Origin: Pholis gunnellus
Lineage: Eukaryota; Chordata; Actinopteri; Perciformes; Pholidae
Reading direction: 5' to 3'
NCBI GenBank assembly: GCA_910591455.2
Contig: OU342818.1
Span: forward strand, 19,989,321 to 20,053,320
DNA: 64,000 bases
Shown here: one piece after another, positions 1 to 11,812 of the stretch
Layout: each line of letters opens with the position of its first letter
How positions within the stretch are numbered: position 1 is the first letter of the stretch
Notes under the pieces: model-generated
Seen by the model: the letters and a program-made list of their open reading frames with translations, nothing else
What the model was told of the DNA's origin: nothing
Database searches by the model: none
Position numbers and translations under genes: made by a program

Positions 1-439
1 GCACTAAATGAGAGAAACAACAGCTTTGTTATACATTTCATTGCTTGTGTATGCCCCTTTTCTTATGAAAAAGAAAAGAAAAACCTTGGTGACACACAGT
101 TGTCTTTCCCTAAAATTGCAATGATTGCAGATCATTCAAAAAGTTCATTAGACGAGGTGGAAAAGAAGGGAGGAGAGCATAAGAAATGTAAAATACATTT
201 GGGGGTCAATAAAGCTGGAATAGAGACACAAAATAAGGGAGTGGAGCAAAACATTTTTGTGCGTTTCCTTGAGATGAGAAAAGACAAGAATGGAGGAGAG
301 AAAGAAAGAGAGAGGATGATCCAATAAAAACAGTAAAGGGGTTTGTCAGGAGAATAAAGGAGATCCCTAATCCCCTGCAATATTAATGTCTAAAATGTCA
401 TTAATAAACTGCTGAAGTGAGCGTGGCCGGGACCCCACG
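1..439. other. Unassigned AT-rich sequence
   Basis: No coding, RNA or mobile-element signature was recognised. It contains purine-rich GAGA/AAAG tracts (about 155-330) that keep short frames open on both strands; these look like composition artefacts, not genes. Confidence 0.5.
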
Positions 440-720
440 GTGCAGAAAAAGGGCTGTCTACCTGAAGGTAGCAGCCAGGCCTTGTCAGATAGGAGCGCCA
501 GCTAATGAATGAGCAGAAAGCCACTCCAATCAATCAGCCGGGATCTCTGTGTGCCCCCGGTGTAGGTGAGGTCTGGTGTGGGGTGACCAGCACTGTCAGC
601 CCCCCAGCCCAGCCAACAAACTGTTGCAGCATTTCAATGAGCCCCCTATTAATAATAGGAGCGACTGGAATTGTGTGTGTGTGTTACTGTGTTTTTCTCT
701 TTTTATCAGGCCCATTTGTC
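440..720. promoter_or_regulatory. Candidate conserved non-coding block
   Basis: This is a non-repetitive, compositionally balanced stretch. It has an AATGAATGAG-type motif and tandem CAATCAATCA (527-536), a PBX/HOX-like arrangement, then CTATTAATAATAG at about 646-658. It has no frame resembling a known protein. It looks like an enhancer on sequence style alone; cross-species alignment would decide. Confidence 0.25.
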
Positions 721-3551
721 CTCACAAGAGATCCGCAATGTCAAAAAAATATCTACATCTGCATTTAGTTTCTAATAATGATGACTTGGTTTAGAAGTTG
801 GGCAATGACTTTTGTCAGCGATGGTCCTCCCACATACATAAATGTGAGTGTATGTGTGTCAGAGTGAAAGAGAGAAAGAGAGACAGGAACAATTCCCCTT
901 CAACTAGAAGCAAAGTGGACGTTTATAGATAATCTATTAGCATACACACCAAGAGCCTAAAACATTGAGTTGCACAATAATCCAACTATAATGTGACACC
1001 CTTTAGATAACTTACCTTTGAAGAGTGGTTAAAAATAGAATGTAGCCAAAAGCTAAAATTAGAGCTGAAATATTACAGCCCAACAGTAGCTCTACTCCAT
1101 GTGACCGACGAAATCGACCCAGGTTGTCACTCAAAGCCCTCACTTCCAACAGATCCAACAGGCCCAGAACCTCAAAATCGTACATATCAATTCAGCTTGT
1201 TTTGTGGATAAGGTCAACAGAGCTACTTCTGCAAATGGACAAATGTAAGCAGGAGGCAGGGCAGAGACTTAAATACAGCAAACACAACCCTCAGAACATT
1301 CAGTTCTCTTTGGAAACACAGAATGTTGGCAAGAAAGATAATGGTGTCCAGAACCTGTAGTAGTGCCGGAGCAACAATATTCAGCAAACTGGATGCAAAC
1401 ATGTGGAGTTATGGAAATAAAGAGTTGAGTTAAGAGCAGTTTGTTCTCACGTGCTTATATGTTTATTTAAGAACACGACAGTAGAGGTTCTACTCCGGAG
1501 TCATGTCTCCTGGAGAAGCCATGGTGGTTTTGGGGAGGTTTTGCATTGGACATGGTTCTAAGGCTCTAGAAATCACATTATTGCAGGTCATGGGCTTGAT
1601 GGATGTGAATCCCAGACTTTTATTAAGACCATGTGGCATAACAAGTGCAGCCCCTTGCACCAATAGGAAGCATTGTGTTTCAGCACATCAACAGAAGACC
1701 ACACACAGCACGAAAACAAAATACATGTTTTTTTTTCCCCCTCTACTTTATTGATAACAGCCTTAGACCACAAAATGCTTTTTGTGAGTTGCCTATTGTA
1801 ATTCTCTATTCATTATTATCAACACATTATACAATTAATACAGTGTTTAATCTAAGCAGTGAAATTATGTTTTGAATGCAGCAGAACAAGCAGCATAGTC
1901 TGTAGGCTACCATATACTAGTTGTTTTCTGACTACATGTAGCCTAAACTTAGATTATGCTACAGGAGCCGGAATGTACTAAAATTTCAGAAAAAGTGATA
2001 CTGCAGGGGCGGCAAGGCTGGAAAAAGGATAGTGGCATGAAGTGTCATGGAGAGGTGGGGGTTGCACATGGAAAATAAGATTGGTGCAGCGGCTGTCTAT
2101 TTTGGTCTGAACTCTTTTTTTTAATATAGTAAATAGTAAAACATTATTTATTCTCTTATAATCACGTTGTATGTTGAAATTACACTATCACTTTTTGAAT
2201 ACATATGATTCTTTTCTTAAATGTTGCAACTATATTTTTCATGATAGTATAACTTCTCAACCTTGTTCAACATTTTCTTTTAAATTAAGTCTATTCCTCT
2301 GACAATTTTTGTATCCAAATGTTAGGCTTATTCTCAATCAAATTTGTAAAATGATATTAACATATAAGATTATGACTTCTTTCCTAAAATTAGGACTTTA
2401 ATCTCATACCATTGCCTTTTTTTCTCAAAATGTTACCATTTCAGTTAGTCTCAGTATTAATTATGTTGTTTTTTTTCACAAAATTGTACCAATATCTCAA
2501 AATGTTTGTCTTGATTCTTGAAACTTTATTTATGTATATATTATGGCATAACAACTTTAAGCCACCATGACACCTGAATAAAATAATTCTTTCATTTCCA
2601 GATACTTTTCATTCATGATTCAAGTAACTACATGTGTAAAAAAAAAAAGGCAATATCAACACTTCTATAATCAGTGATTTCCGCATCCTCATGTACAGTA
2701 GATGACTGATCTGGAGATTATTGATTAAGGCTTCCTTTTCGGTCCAGGGCAGCCACCTTACTTTTGGAAAAATAAAAATGTGATCAGAAACTACTAGACA
2801 GAGTTCAAAAACAGCAAATATAATCATCTGGGCATTAGGAGATCTCTTTGCTCCAATAGTACATGTTGAATTGGCAAGCCCTATAGTCTAAAGTCAGTTC
2901 TCCAAGATCAATCAGTTCTAAGATTCACTGAACCGGCAACAGTCTTCCCAGTTGGCTCTCTGGGACTGAATCAGAGCGAATGAGGGTCTTCAGTCTTCTG
3001 TGGGTCTGTTTGATATGAAAGAATTTGCAAAGTCTTGGTCTGGGGCATCAACCAATTCCCTTAAACATCACTATATTAACCCCACAGCTGCCCAATCTGG
3101 GCTGTTTTGTCCCCAGGAAGTTCTACTGCCTTGAGCCAAATGACTCGTTCAAACAGAATACTCTCTATTGATCAAAGCACAGCCCCATCCCACTGGCCAA
3201 AATATTCTGTTACATGCTGACCTATGCACTGATTAGTAAACACTTTGCCTCTTCAGAAGTCCTCTTCAGCACATCTCAGGGTTTTGACATATGAAAGGGA
3301 ATACACAATGGAAGACCTGCTCTGGTCTTATCACTTTGCTGTTGGCCTGCAAAATCAAATTACTGTGGTCAGGGGCCACACGACTTTGTCTTTTTACTTG
3401 TCTGAGTCAACACTGATTGAAACATCAGACCTGTTTGGACATTCACTTCCCCCTGACAGTAACCCTTCTTTTTGTAGTTTTGTGTCCACTTGAACTTTTA
3501 AATGTATCATTCATTATAGAGTAAAGTCCAGGATGGGTTTGTTCTATGCTT
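721..3551. other. Unassigned intergenic/intronic sequence
   Basis: No gene or named repeat was recognised. The 2100-2600 part is strongly AT-rich with many T runs. Short frames here (up to about 83 codons) have no recognisable motif. Degraded old repeats may be present but I cannot delimit them. Confidence 0.5.
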
Positions 3552-4734
3552 GAGTAATTCCCAACCAAGGGAACTTGTGCTCCAGGGGGTACTTCTGTAT
3601 AGGTGCCATAGGGTACATGATGAGAATGTGGTGTAGCACATCTAATTTGATTTTTTAAAGAAAACATATCCATATATTTGGGTTAAGGAAGAAAATAAAC
3701 AGTCAAATAGGATTAGAATTTGGTGTGATTGTGATCTTTAGTAAAAGTAAAGTCACAATGACCAGTAAGCTACCAGCTAAAGACTTAACGCAAAGTACAC
3801 ACCTCCCACGGACCTGAATCAGTTGAAACATGTGGCCAGTGCAAACCCCAGGTCTGATCCCAGGGGACCTCCCCGACTCCCTGCAGGATCAGCAAACTTT
3901 CTGTTTTTGCCGTTACACAGGTTAAACCCAGTGCCAGCCTGCTGTGACTCCCGGCTCTGGTGTTTGCACTCAGCTAATTGAATGTAAGTTGCTGCAGCTA
4001 ACTGCTAACTGAAGGTCCATCTCCCGGAGTCACTGCCTATCTTCCTCACGGCCAAGCAGTCAAATGGTGGCGGTGAGGACCTTTCTGCTACTTTGGATTT
4101 AATCCAATAAACAAACTATCAAAACGTGCAAGGACACTGTACCTTCAAGGTGGTCGATATGCCCTCAGGGCAGCTCTACTTCTTAGTCCTCTCATGTGGA
4201 CAGAGGAGAGACTGGATGCTGCACTGAGTCACTATTGCCTCTCGAGGTAACGTGGTATTACAAGACAGGAAGGGCCGGAGCTAACTGGTCCATTTCAGAA
4301 GATATCTCTGCAACACAGTACATAGACATCTTTGACATAATGTCAACACTGTAACCACTTTACATTCTTGTGATAATGTTCATAGGTAGGTACATTTTTT
4401 TATGTTTTAAACAAAAATTCTGGCTTCATTTTACGCAGTGCACCTTTAAAAGTTTGGATAAACAATTGAAATAGTTAGCTTACAGTGATGTTTGAAGAGT
4501 TGAAATAATTAGTTAAAAGTAGCCTAATGGATGAGAAGTTGACATATTGCTATCACCAAACCGGAACAAAATGAAAAGATATTAATGCAATATACAGTTT
4601 TATAAAGATCCAGTTGATAATCCATTCTAATTTCATAATTGGAACATGATGGGTGGTGTCAAATGGGGTAGCCTATTTGTGCTCATCTGCTCAGCCGTTG
4701 GGGGTACGTCAAACGAAGAGGTCGGGAACCACTG
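3552..4734. mobile_element. Old hAT-type DNA transposon remnant
   Basis: The left end begins near GAGTAATTCCCAACCA and runs into CCAGGGGGTAC. The right end, read on the opposite strand, is CAGTGGTTCCCGACCTC. These match each other imperfectly and resemble the CAGTGGTTCCCAACC ends of hAT elements. The right flank CTCTAGCA is a plausible 8-bp hAT target, but the left flank matches it poorly. No transposase frame survives, so it is a non-autonomous or heavily deleted copy. The interior (about 3775-4450) may hold a second nested repeat ending in GCAGTGCACCTTTAA. Family and exact ends are uncertain. Confidence 0.5.
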
Positions 4735-5984
4735 CTCTAGCAAAGTACTCATTGTATTGAATCCTCACTGCTCTCCTGCGAAGTCAGCTTGTCACAAAAC
4801 CAGGCCACAATCAATTGGACTCATCTGATGACTTTAGCCTGGAGTTTAGCCTGACTTTCCTCCCAAACAAAGAAGGGCAGCTGTCAGTTTTGCTGGTGGA
4901 AAAGAGTGACCAGAGCAAAGTCAACTGGTAGGCTTAGGGAGATATGGGTGGATGGCTAGAGGGATGGATGGATGGATGGAAGAATGGATGGCTGATAGGG
5001 AGGCTATAGGTTTGGGATTTGTTGAGGCCCCCTGTTTATTTTGTTGTTGTTGTTGTGTTGGTTGTGTATCAGGTGGTGTTGTTGCGGCATGGCTGCCAGG
5101 ACCTGACCGCTGAGCGAAGACGTCAGTCAGTGGACACTGACAGTAACAGATAAGAGCTCGGAGGGACACAACGGCAGATGAGAGGATGGACTTTGACCTC
5201 CCCCCTATCCGTTTAATCACCCCCTCCCCATTTCCCCAAAACAAGACAAAGTGATTGGTGACTCACTACGGGTGAGTGCCCTGAGTGCTTCGCACTGAGG
5301 ATACAGTGGCCTGATGAGAGAGCAAGCTGTGGTCTTTGTCCTTGAAATAACAAATAGATAGACAGAGCAGCACATGTTGGGACACAGATAGAGACATTAT
5401 CAAGCATGAATGTTAATATGCTGGAGATTATTCATGTAACAACCTGCTATTGTTGGTTGATAGAGAATAGTAATTGGACATATAGCGAGTATTAGAAATA
5501 GTAGTATATGTTGTTGAGAAAATCTGAATTTTTTATATTAAGTTATGACTTAAGTTTAATAACTTTTAGGTAGATCAGTGTTTGCAGCAATATCTATCAG
5601 GTCTGAAAAAAAGAGAACTCAGGCAACGATCGGAGAGAGTACTGAATTGCCTTTTTTTTGTTGAAGCCACAGTTTAAAAAAGAGCAGCTTGCAGCCTATC
5701 TTAATTCTTGCTATGTAGTGACATTGTTGCTTCAGCAGTCAGGTCTTTTGCTCTGGTAGCCCCACTTCTAATAAAGAAAGAAAAGAAGAAGAAAAAGGCC
5801 ACAGACTTTAACACAGTAGACAATGATAGAGACAATCTAAGAAACTAGGGGGCCAGATGTGACCATTAGTATTAACATGAGACAAAGAGAAAGAATACCG
5901 TGTGTAATCATTGTTATCCTATCTAGTGTTGAAGCAGATGTATGACAGTAGACAGTAGATGCTACGTGGGGCAGAGCCTCCCAA
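4735..5984. other. Unassigned sequence with short simple repeats
   Basis: It holds a (GGAT)n run at about 4962-4980 and TTG repeats at about 5041-5055. The 107-codon frame on the minus strand (4921-5244) is built partly from these repeats (poly-Gln, and Ser/Ile/His/Pro repeats), so I do not call it a gene. Nothing else was recognised. Confidence 0.5.
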
Positions 5985-6300
5985 GCATGATCCTGATTTC
6001 ATCCATAATCCCTGGCCCTGCTCGAGGCCTGGTGGGCCAGGCTCCTAATGGGATCCAGATTGGGGCAGAAGCGTCACCATGGAATTCGACGGAGGGGGTA
6101 AACCGATGAGGCTGGCTTCATCTTCTGCCAAGTCCAGCAGCTTAGCAGTGTCAAGTCAGCAGAACTCTGCAGACGCTGTTGCTCTGTCCAAACCCACTCC
6201 TGGTTCTGCAGTGCAGGGTGGTCCCATTCTAGCAGACATCACCACTTCAGGGCTCCTCAAATGCCCCCTGGCCTTGGATCAATCAATTGTGTGAGCCCCA
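5985..6300. promoter_or_regulatory. Candidate conserved block with a small ORF
   Basis: The first part (about 5995-6070) is GC-balanced, non-repetitive and contains CTCCTAATGGGATCC, in the style of conserved non-coding DNA. It runs into a 71-codon plus-strand frame starting at 6079 in a good Kozak context (GTCACCATGG). The predicted peptide is Ser/Ala-rich with no domain I recognise. Either a non-coding element or a chance ORF fits. Confidence 0.2.
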
Positions 6301-8257
6301 CCTATAACTTGATCGGTATTCACATGAAGAACTTACCCAGGCCCTTTAACCAGAATCAGAAGAGGAGCTGAAGGAGAGGAAAAATGAAAGCACTGAAGGT
6401 ATTGATACTCATTTTCTTGAGGCAAAGAACATGAAAGGACATAACTTCTGCTTCAACATGTATTCACTAGTCGTTCAGGGAGATATATTTGTTTCCCACA
6501 GAATGCAAAGCAGCACAAATCAGTTGTTTCATCTAACAACAGTGATGCTTGCATTTTCTCAACCACAAAACCTTCGCTGCCACAATCACTATTTCTCTCC
6601 ACATGAAGCCCCCAGTTGAATGCAACATGTTCACACCCCTTTTCTTGGGTTTTTTGACAGGCATTCTGGGAGATGTAGGAAGTAGGGGTTGAGGCAGGTT
6701 GAACATTCAAAACTCAGTGTAAAGACAACACTTTATCACAAAATGACTTGTCGAAAGCACTGAATACCACAGATTTATGAAACTATTTGAGGGAGTTCAA
6801 ATCAGCTTGCCCTCTTCTCTCTGATGTTCACACACCTCTTTCATCAATCAAATTAATTATGCTGACTGTAACAAGTGCTGCGCTTGCTCCTTGTAGAAGA
6901 AATAACAGGAATTAGACAAACTTTGACACGGCATCAGATACATTTTTGAGGATACACTTAGCTAATTACTTTCCTTCCAACTTTGAAAGAGTAGATATGG
7001 TGTCGTACAAGGCTGCTGTTGCTAAATTGACTAAATTGTAGAGAGCGGATTTGATGTCTTTCACTTTATTCCACAAATTCATGCCAGTCGTCAAACTGTA
7101 ATTGTGCCTGTCAGGAGGTAACAGACGAGATGAGGACAAGTACAAGAAGTGGGGCATTCAGAAAACATGGAACCAGTCTTTGTCTGAGATTTTGTAGGAA
7201 GGGCTGAACATAAGTGAGTGTCGCGCTACAGGAAGGAAACCAGGAACACTTCCTGCTCTGCTCTACACTTGCTTCATTTTGAAAATGCTTCCAGTCTTGC
7301 TGTCACCTACCAGCCGACCACAGCTTTACCACAGAGTAGGAAGTCATGCTCACATCCCTGCCATTTCGGAGGGTGTTTTTGAGTGCATACAGCTGCTTTA
7401 GCAGTGTCAGAAAGCCAACTTTAAGCAGACTTTTTCAATACAACATTGAGTTACTTTAACAATTAAAACGAAGGTTCCAAATGCTGGGAATGTTAGCATA
7501 TTTCATGTAGCTAAGAGAGGAAGAGACAAATGTTTCATCTACGAGGGCAAAAGCGTAGGTGTCCTTTCAACAATGGGGGTGACACATATACAGTGCGGGA
7601 TCCTCCCCCAGGACATTTTCACAGCAAACACTTCACTGCAATTGTTATGTACCAATTAATGGCAGAAAGATCTCTGCTCAGGGTATAAACTTTCGGCATA
7701 TTAAAAAAATCCTAGAAATCTGAAAATGTAGCAGACATAATTTATGTATCTTTAGGCCTCATGGACAGACTTCCATGAGACATTGAGATTTGTCGACACC
7801 AGATAATTATTTTCCTGGATTTTGTTATTATTCAATTCATAATTTTGCAGTTACTGCATTCATAGAAGACAAATCGTACATGTTTTACATGGCCAACTCT
7901 CAAATACCAATGATATGTGTTTGTAATTTTTGTGTAAAATCTACTGTGAGCTCCGTGCAATCGCTTCACTTTGCTCCACAGTCACTCTATAACACAAGGT
8001 GTTCCCACTGAACATCCTCCATCCATCACCTTAATAGTGTAAGCTCTCCGATATTTATGCATGGATTAAAGCATTTTAATATGCTAACAGTTAAGAAGGC
8101 TGATGATGATGAAGTGTGTTAATATCTCCATGAATAACCTCAAGCGAGAAACCCTGGAAACGTAATGGATGACAGAAAAGTGTATTTTGGTGTTTATTCT
8201 TAAATAAACTCACTGAAGACTGCGAGAAAGTATACTTCTTCATGCTGTGGACTCTAA

Positions 8258-8259
<2 letters not shown>
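6301..8259. other. Unassigned sequence
   Basis: Mostly AT-rich unique-looking DNA. The short frames present show no domain, signal peptide or splice context that I could support. No repeat family was recognised. Confidence 0.5.

Positions 8260-8295
<36 letters not shown>
8260..8295. repeat. (TG)n microsatellite
   Basis: Uninterrupted TG dinucleotide run. It directly abuts the duplicated block that follows, and the second copy of that block is also preceded by a TG run. The minus-strand frame with a His-Thr repeat here is an artefact of the microsatellite. Confidence 0.95.
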
Positions 8296-8297
<2 letters not shown>

Positions 8298-8700
8298 CCA
8301 AAGCAGCATTCTCCAGCCTTTCCCCACCTCTCCTCCCCACTCCAGAGCCTCCTAATAAAGCATCAGTTAAAAAGTGAATGGATCAATTAGGCAATTTATC
8401 CAGCTAATTTTTGGCAGGGCCCACCTTTTTGATGTCGCCAACAAAGTGACTGAAAACATTGTTAATGCATCCAAAAAATAAAAGGGGTTGCTTCTGCCTC
8501 TCGCTCCCAAATGATTTGGAATAATTTGCTTCTCATTCAGGAGATGGGAGGCAGCCGGGACTCTCCGTCGCTGGCAGTCGGCATGAAAGCACTTCGCCAC
8601 CAACTTTCCCCCAATATCTCCTCACTGGAATCAGCTAAATGGCTATTAGGCCGGCGCCTCGTGCCAACACGCTCTCCATAATCACAAGGAAGAAGTGGTG
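8295..8700. promoter_or_regulatory. Candidate conserved non-coding block, long copy (A)
   Basis: Non-repetitive AT-balanced DNA with CAATTAG (8384-8390), AGCTAATTTTTGG and GTTAATGCAT motifs, typical of developmental enhancers. The first 203 bp (8295-8497) reappear at 11461-11655 in the same orientation, with about 7 substitutions and deletions of 3 and 5 bp. The right half (8498-8700) has no second copy in the window. No coding frame is supported. The enhancer role is inference. Confidence 0.4.
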
Positions 8701-10607
8701 TGAGTTTGGATGGAGTCTTGGTGTGACAGCTGTGTGTATTTGGTTTGGCAAGTGTGTTCTGTGTGTGTGCGTACAAGCCATTAGGGTGTAATGTGAGGGG
8801 TCTTTGGGGAGGCATGCCATACGTGCTTCAGAATGTCAAGTGAGAGGAAAATGTAAGATATTTCTAAGGTTCAGTTCTATAAATGCATGCAGCCACAGTG
8901 ATTGCAATGCAGTAGCATCATATAGAAGAGGAACCCCTTTTACAGTTTGTAGTCAGTAATGACGTACTGTACGTAAAGTGGGCACTAGCTCGTCAAGATA
9001 CCGAAGGACATTAAGCACCAAAGATCATGAATGCAACCTAAACAAATTGTCTTTCCAGATCGATGTGCTATCAGTGAGTGGGTAGAACATATTAGCAAGT
9101 GGTCCAGTATTTAGATGTATACATGTATTTGGTGGAGAAAGCATACAAGTCACAACATTCTTACATATACGATAACTGTGGTCATGTACAGAACATCAAA
9201 TTCCATGACATAGACTCAGAGCTTTGACTTCATTCACAACCTCGTGCGCTTTTGATCAGTCCAGTGGTGTTGAACATGTGTAATAGATTGCAGCCATCGA
9301 CGCAGTGGGTGTTTTGGTTTTGTTTGCTTTTTGGTCCGCCAAATGTGTCCGTGGTTGCTCTCAGTAACTTACCGAAAGGGTTGGAGTGGATAATAAACAC
9401 AGATGAGTACGTATTTAAACTGAATTAAATTAAATTGAAGGATTTTAGGAGGAGCTGGAGTCACTAGGAGCCAACCACGGACTCATTCGGCTGAAAGTCA
9501 CCAGTTAACATGGTCACTCTTTAAACTGAATCACCTCTTCCTCTGTAACGGTCGTGATCCTGTCAGAATTATGTAGAACTTGAGTTTGCTGTTGGCATAT
9601 AGATTCTGACAACTGAATATGCAAAAAACAGACCTTTTCATGCTGGTAACAGTTTAAATTCAGTGTTTAAAGCTTGCTAACTCTTCTGGATGGCTGGGCG
9701 TAAAACCACACTTCTATTGCCAACATGCACACGCATACTTTTGAAGAAGCAGGCAGTAAAAGGGTCTATACAGTGTTGTTCAAGGCCCACAAATGTGGCG
9801 GTGTAAAAATAATTCAGGTGACATATCCACAGTCAGACAGTGGAAAACATTGTGGTGGTGACTGCAGTCCCACGATTGAGCTTAAGTCCAACAAGGACTT
9901 CTGGGTTCTGTTAGAATTAAGAAAATGTCATTCAATTCCCAATGACATTTGCAAAAATACTAAAAATCTCAACTAAATTGGTTTAAGATGGCCTTTGACA
10001 AACTGCTTTAAGGCTACTGTCATCACACAAAATGTGTTCTCACATGTGAACCATGACGTTTGATTTCACATTTGGAATCTAAGACATAATTTATACATGC
10101 GCATGTTTATGATTTAAATCAGCATTTCACATGCAGGGAAATTACTTTTCCACTTTTAACTGTAAAAGAAACCATTTCACCTTTCGCATCCTATTTTAAA
10201 TAGACCTTAAAATTTGTATAATAGTCATCAACTTAAAAAGTCATTTCTCAATTGCTTTTATTAGAAAGTCTATCCCTTATGAAATTAGCTCAAGAGTGAC
10301 ATAACATTAATCTCTGATGCTTTCTGAACTCAGTACAATAACCTCTAGTTTTTGTCACAGGCCATTTATAACCCGGTATACTACATTTGCCATGACTCCA
10401 GATGAGGTCACTTAACCTCTAAACCAATATGAGTGTTACGTTTGATGTTTGACCTGTTGGCAGACATGACCAACTGCTCTGTGGGTTTCAATAAAGCTCC
10501 GTTAAAATATATTGGAACCCTAACAGGACATCAAATCATATTTGGTGTGACCGGTTTTGTCCCTTGTAGGCTGGCGTGTTGGCTGGAAACCTGCCTCCCT
10601 GCTCCCT
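8701..10607. other. Unassigned sequence
   Basis: No named repeat or gene recognised. An 83-codon frame at 9725-9976 begins with a His-Thr dipeptide repeat and has no recognisable domain. Some parts are probably degraded interspersed repeats. Confidence 0.45.
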
Positions 10608-10889
10608 GGGGCGGCTGTGGCTCAGGTAGAGCGTGTCGTCTTTTAATTGTAAGATTGGCGGTTCGATCCCCTCCAGTCCATGTCGATGTGTCCTTGGGCA
10701 AGACATTTAACCCCAAATTGCTTCTGAAAGGCTGTACCTGTGGTTTGTGATTGGGTATGAACGTTTAGTCCTGATGGGCAGGTGGCACCTTGCATGGTAG
10801 CCCCTGCCATCAGTGTATGAATGAGTGTGAATGGGTGAATGACATGTAGTGTTGAAGGTGCTTTGAGTAGTTGGTCCATTTACCATTTG
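10608..10889 (+). mobile_element. tRNA-derived SINE, near full length
   Basis: A tRNA-like head carries an A box (TGGCTCAGGTAGAGCG) and a B box (GGTTCGATCCC at 10660-10670), the internal RNA polymerase III promoter. A fish-typical body follows with GTGTCCTTGGGCAAGACA, then CCTGATGGGCAGGTGGCACC, and the tail ends near CCATTTACCATTT. The length of about 280 bp fits. It does not fold convincingly as a functional tRNA, and the body continues well past the tRNA region. Two other related copies lie at 13486-13678 (5' truncated) and about 42767-42895 (shortened). I do not see a clear target-site duplication. Confidence 0.85.
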
Positions 10890-11263
10890 TCCAGCTACAT
10901 TTATTAAGTTTAACTCCAGCTAAAAGGAGACAGAATATTTATGTTAATAATGATTTTGTTAAGAGTGATGAATTGGCTTATGTGTAATTGGCTGTTTGGC
11001 TGGTGAAGAGGGATTTTTTGGGGGGGACTACCGGCTGGAATGGGCTTCTCCTCTTTACCCCATGCTGCCAGAAGACACTTAACAAGCTGGCAGTAAAAAT
11101 GTAAGGGGCCTGTTGAGCATGTGGGCAAACATAAAAAAGCTCTGGATTCAAAGTAAATTTTTCCAGACATGATTATTAAAACCCTGTGCCAGTGTGTGCC
11201 TTTGGGTCCATGAGTGTGCCCATATGTGGCCCCTGTGACTGATCCCCTCTGAATGCATATGCA
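10890..11263. other. Unassigned sequence between SINE and hairpin
   Basis: A G run lies at about 11022-11028. The 131-codon minus-strand frame (10910-11305) has no recognisable domain and crosses the hairpin at 11264-11302; I regard it as chance. Confidence 0.45.
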
Positions 11264-11302
11264 CTCACACACACCGTACATACACTGTACGGTGTGTGTG
11301 AG
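11264..11302. repeat. Perfect 17-bp inverted repeat (hairpin)
   Basis: Arm CTCACACACACCGTACA (11264-11280), 5-nt loop TACAC, and exact reverse complement TGTACGGTGTGTGTGAG (11286-11302). It could extrude a cruciform or fold as a short RNA hairpin. It is too short for a typical microRNA precursor. It may be a dinucleotide-repeat product. Confidence 0.9.
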
Positions 11303-11427
11303 CATGTCCCGACATGGCTCTGTATACTGTATGAGTTTGCTTACTCCAATGAGATCAATTATGCTCTCTTGTTAGCCTCAGTCACTTTGACACTTTCTTG
11401 CCATCTCAAAGCTGATATAGAGGTGGA

Positions 11428-11460
11428 GTGTGTGTGTGTATGTGTGTGTGTGTGTGTGCG
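11428..11460. repeat. Interrupted (GT)n microsatellite
   Basis: GT run with one TATG interruption and a final GCG, directly abutting copy B of the duplicated block, as the TG run at 8260-8295 abuts copy A. Confidence 0.9.
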
Positions 11461-11655
11461 TAGCCAAAGCAGCATTCTGCAGCCTTTCCCCACCTCTCCT
11501 CACTCCAGAGCCTCCTAATAAAGCTTAAAAAGTGAATGGATCAATTAGGCAGTTTATCCAGCAAATTTTTGGCAGGGCCCACCTTTTTGATGCCGCCAAC
11601 AAAGGGCCTGAAAACATTGTTAATGCAACCAAAAAATAAAAGGGGTTGCTTCTGC
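11461..11655. repeat. Partial duplicate (copy B) of the 8295-8497 block
   Basis: This is a same-orientation copy of 8295-8497 with about 96% identity by eye: 7 substitutions, one 3-bp and one 5-bp deletion. Similarity ends abruptly at CTTCTGC, followed within 10 bp by a G run. The CAATTAG core is retained. It probably arose by local segmental duplication about 3.2 kb away. Confidence 0.9.
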
Positions 11656-11664
11656 AGTGGAGGT

Positions 11665-11683
11665 GGGGGGGGGGGGGGGGGGG
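11665..11683. repeat. Poly-G run (19 G)
   Basis: Nineteen consecutive G. It opens Gly- or Pro-rich chance frames in both directions, which I reject as genes. The run can form G-quadruplex and is a likely assembly weak point. Confidence 0.9.
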
Positions 11684-11812
11684 TGCAGAGCCAGATCAAC
11701 GCTTTCCAGAGAACATGTTCCTCCCTCTTTACTCGCAATGTGGCTTGGCTGTCTGCGGGGCTACATGCTCCCTCTCCTCTGCTCTGGCAGGAGCAGCACA
11801 GATGACCTACAG

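Noticed and set aside
10608..10680. Functional tRNA gene
   Set aside because: A and B boxes are present, but the sequence continues into a SINE body and the cloverleaf is degenerate.
10910..11305. 131-codon minus-strand frame
   Set aside because: No recognisable domain, and it crosses a perfect hairpin and a G run. Window-wide, frames of this size occur by chance.
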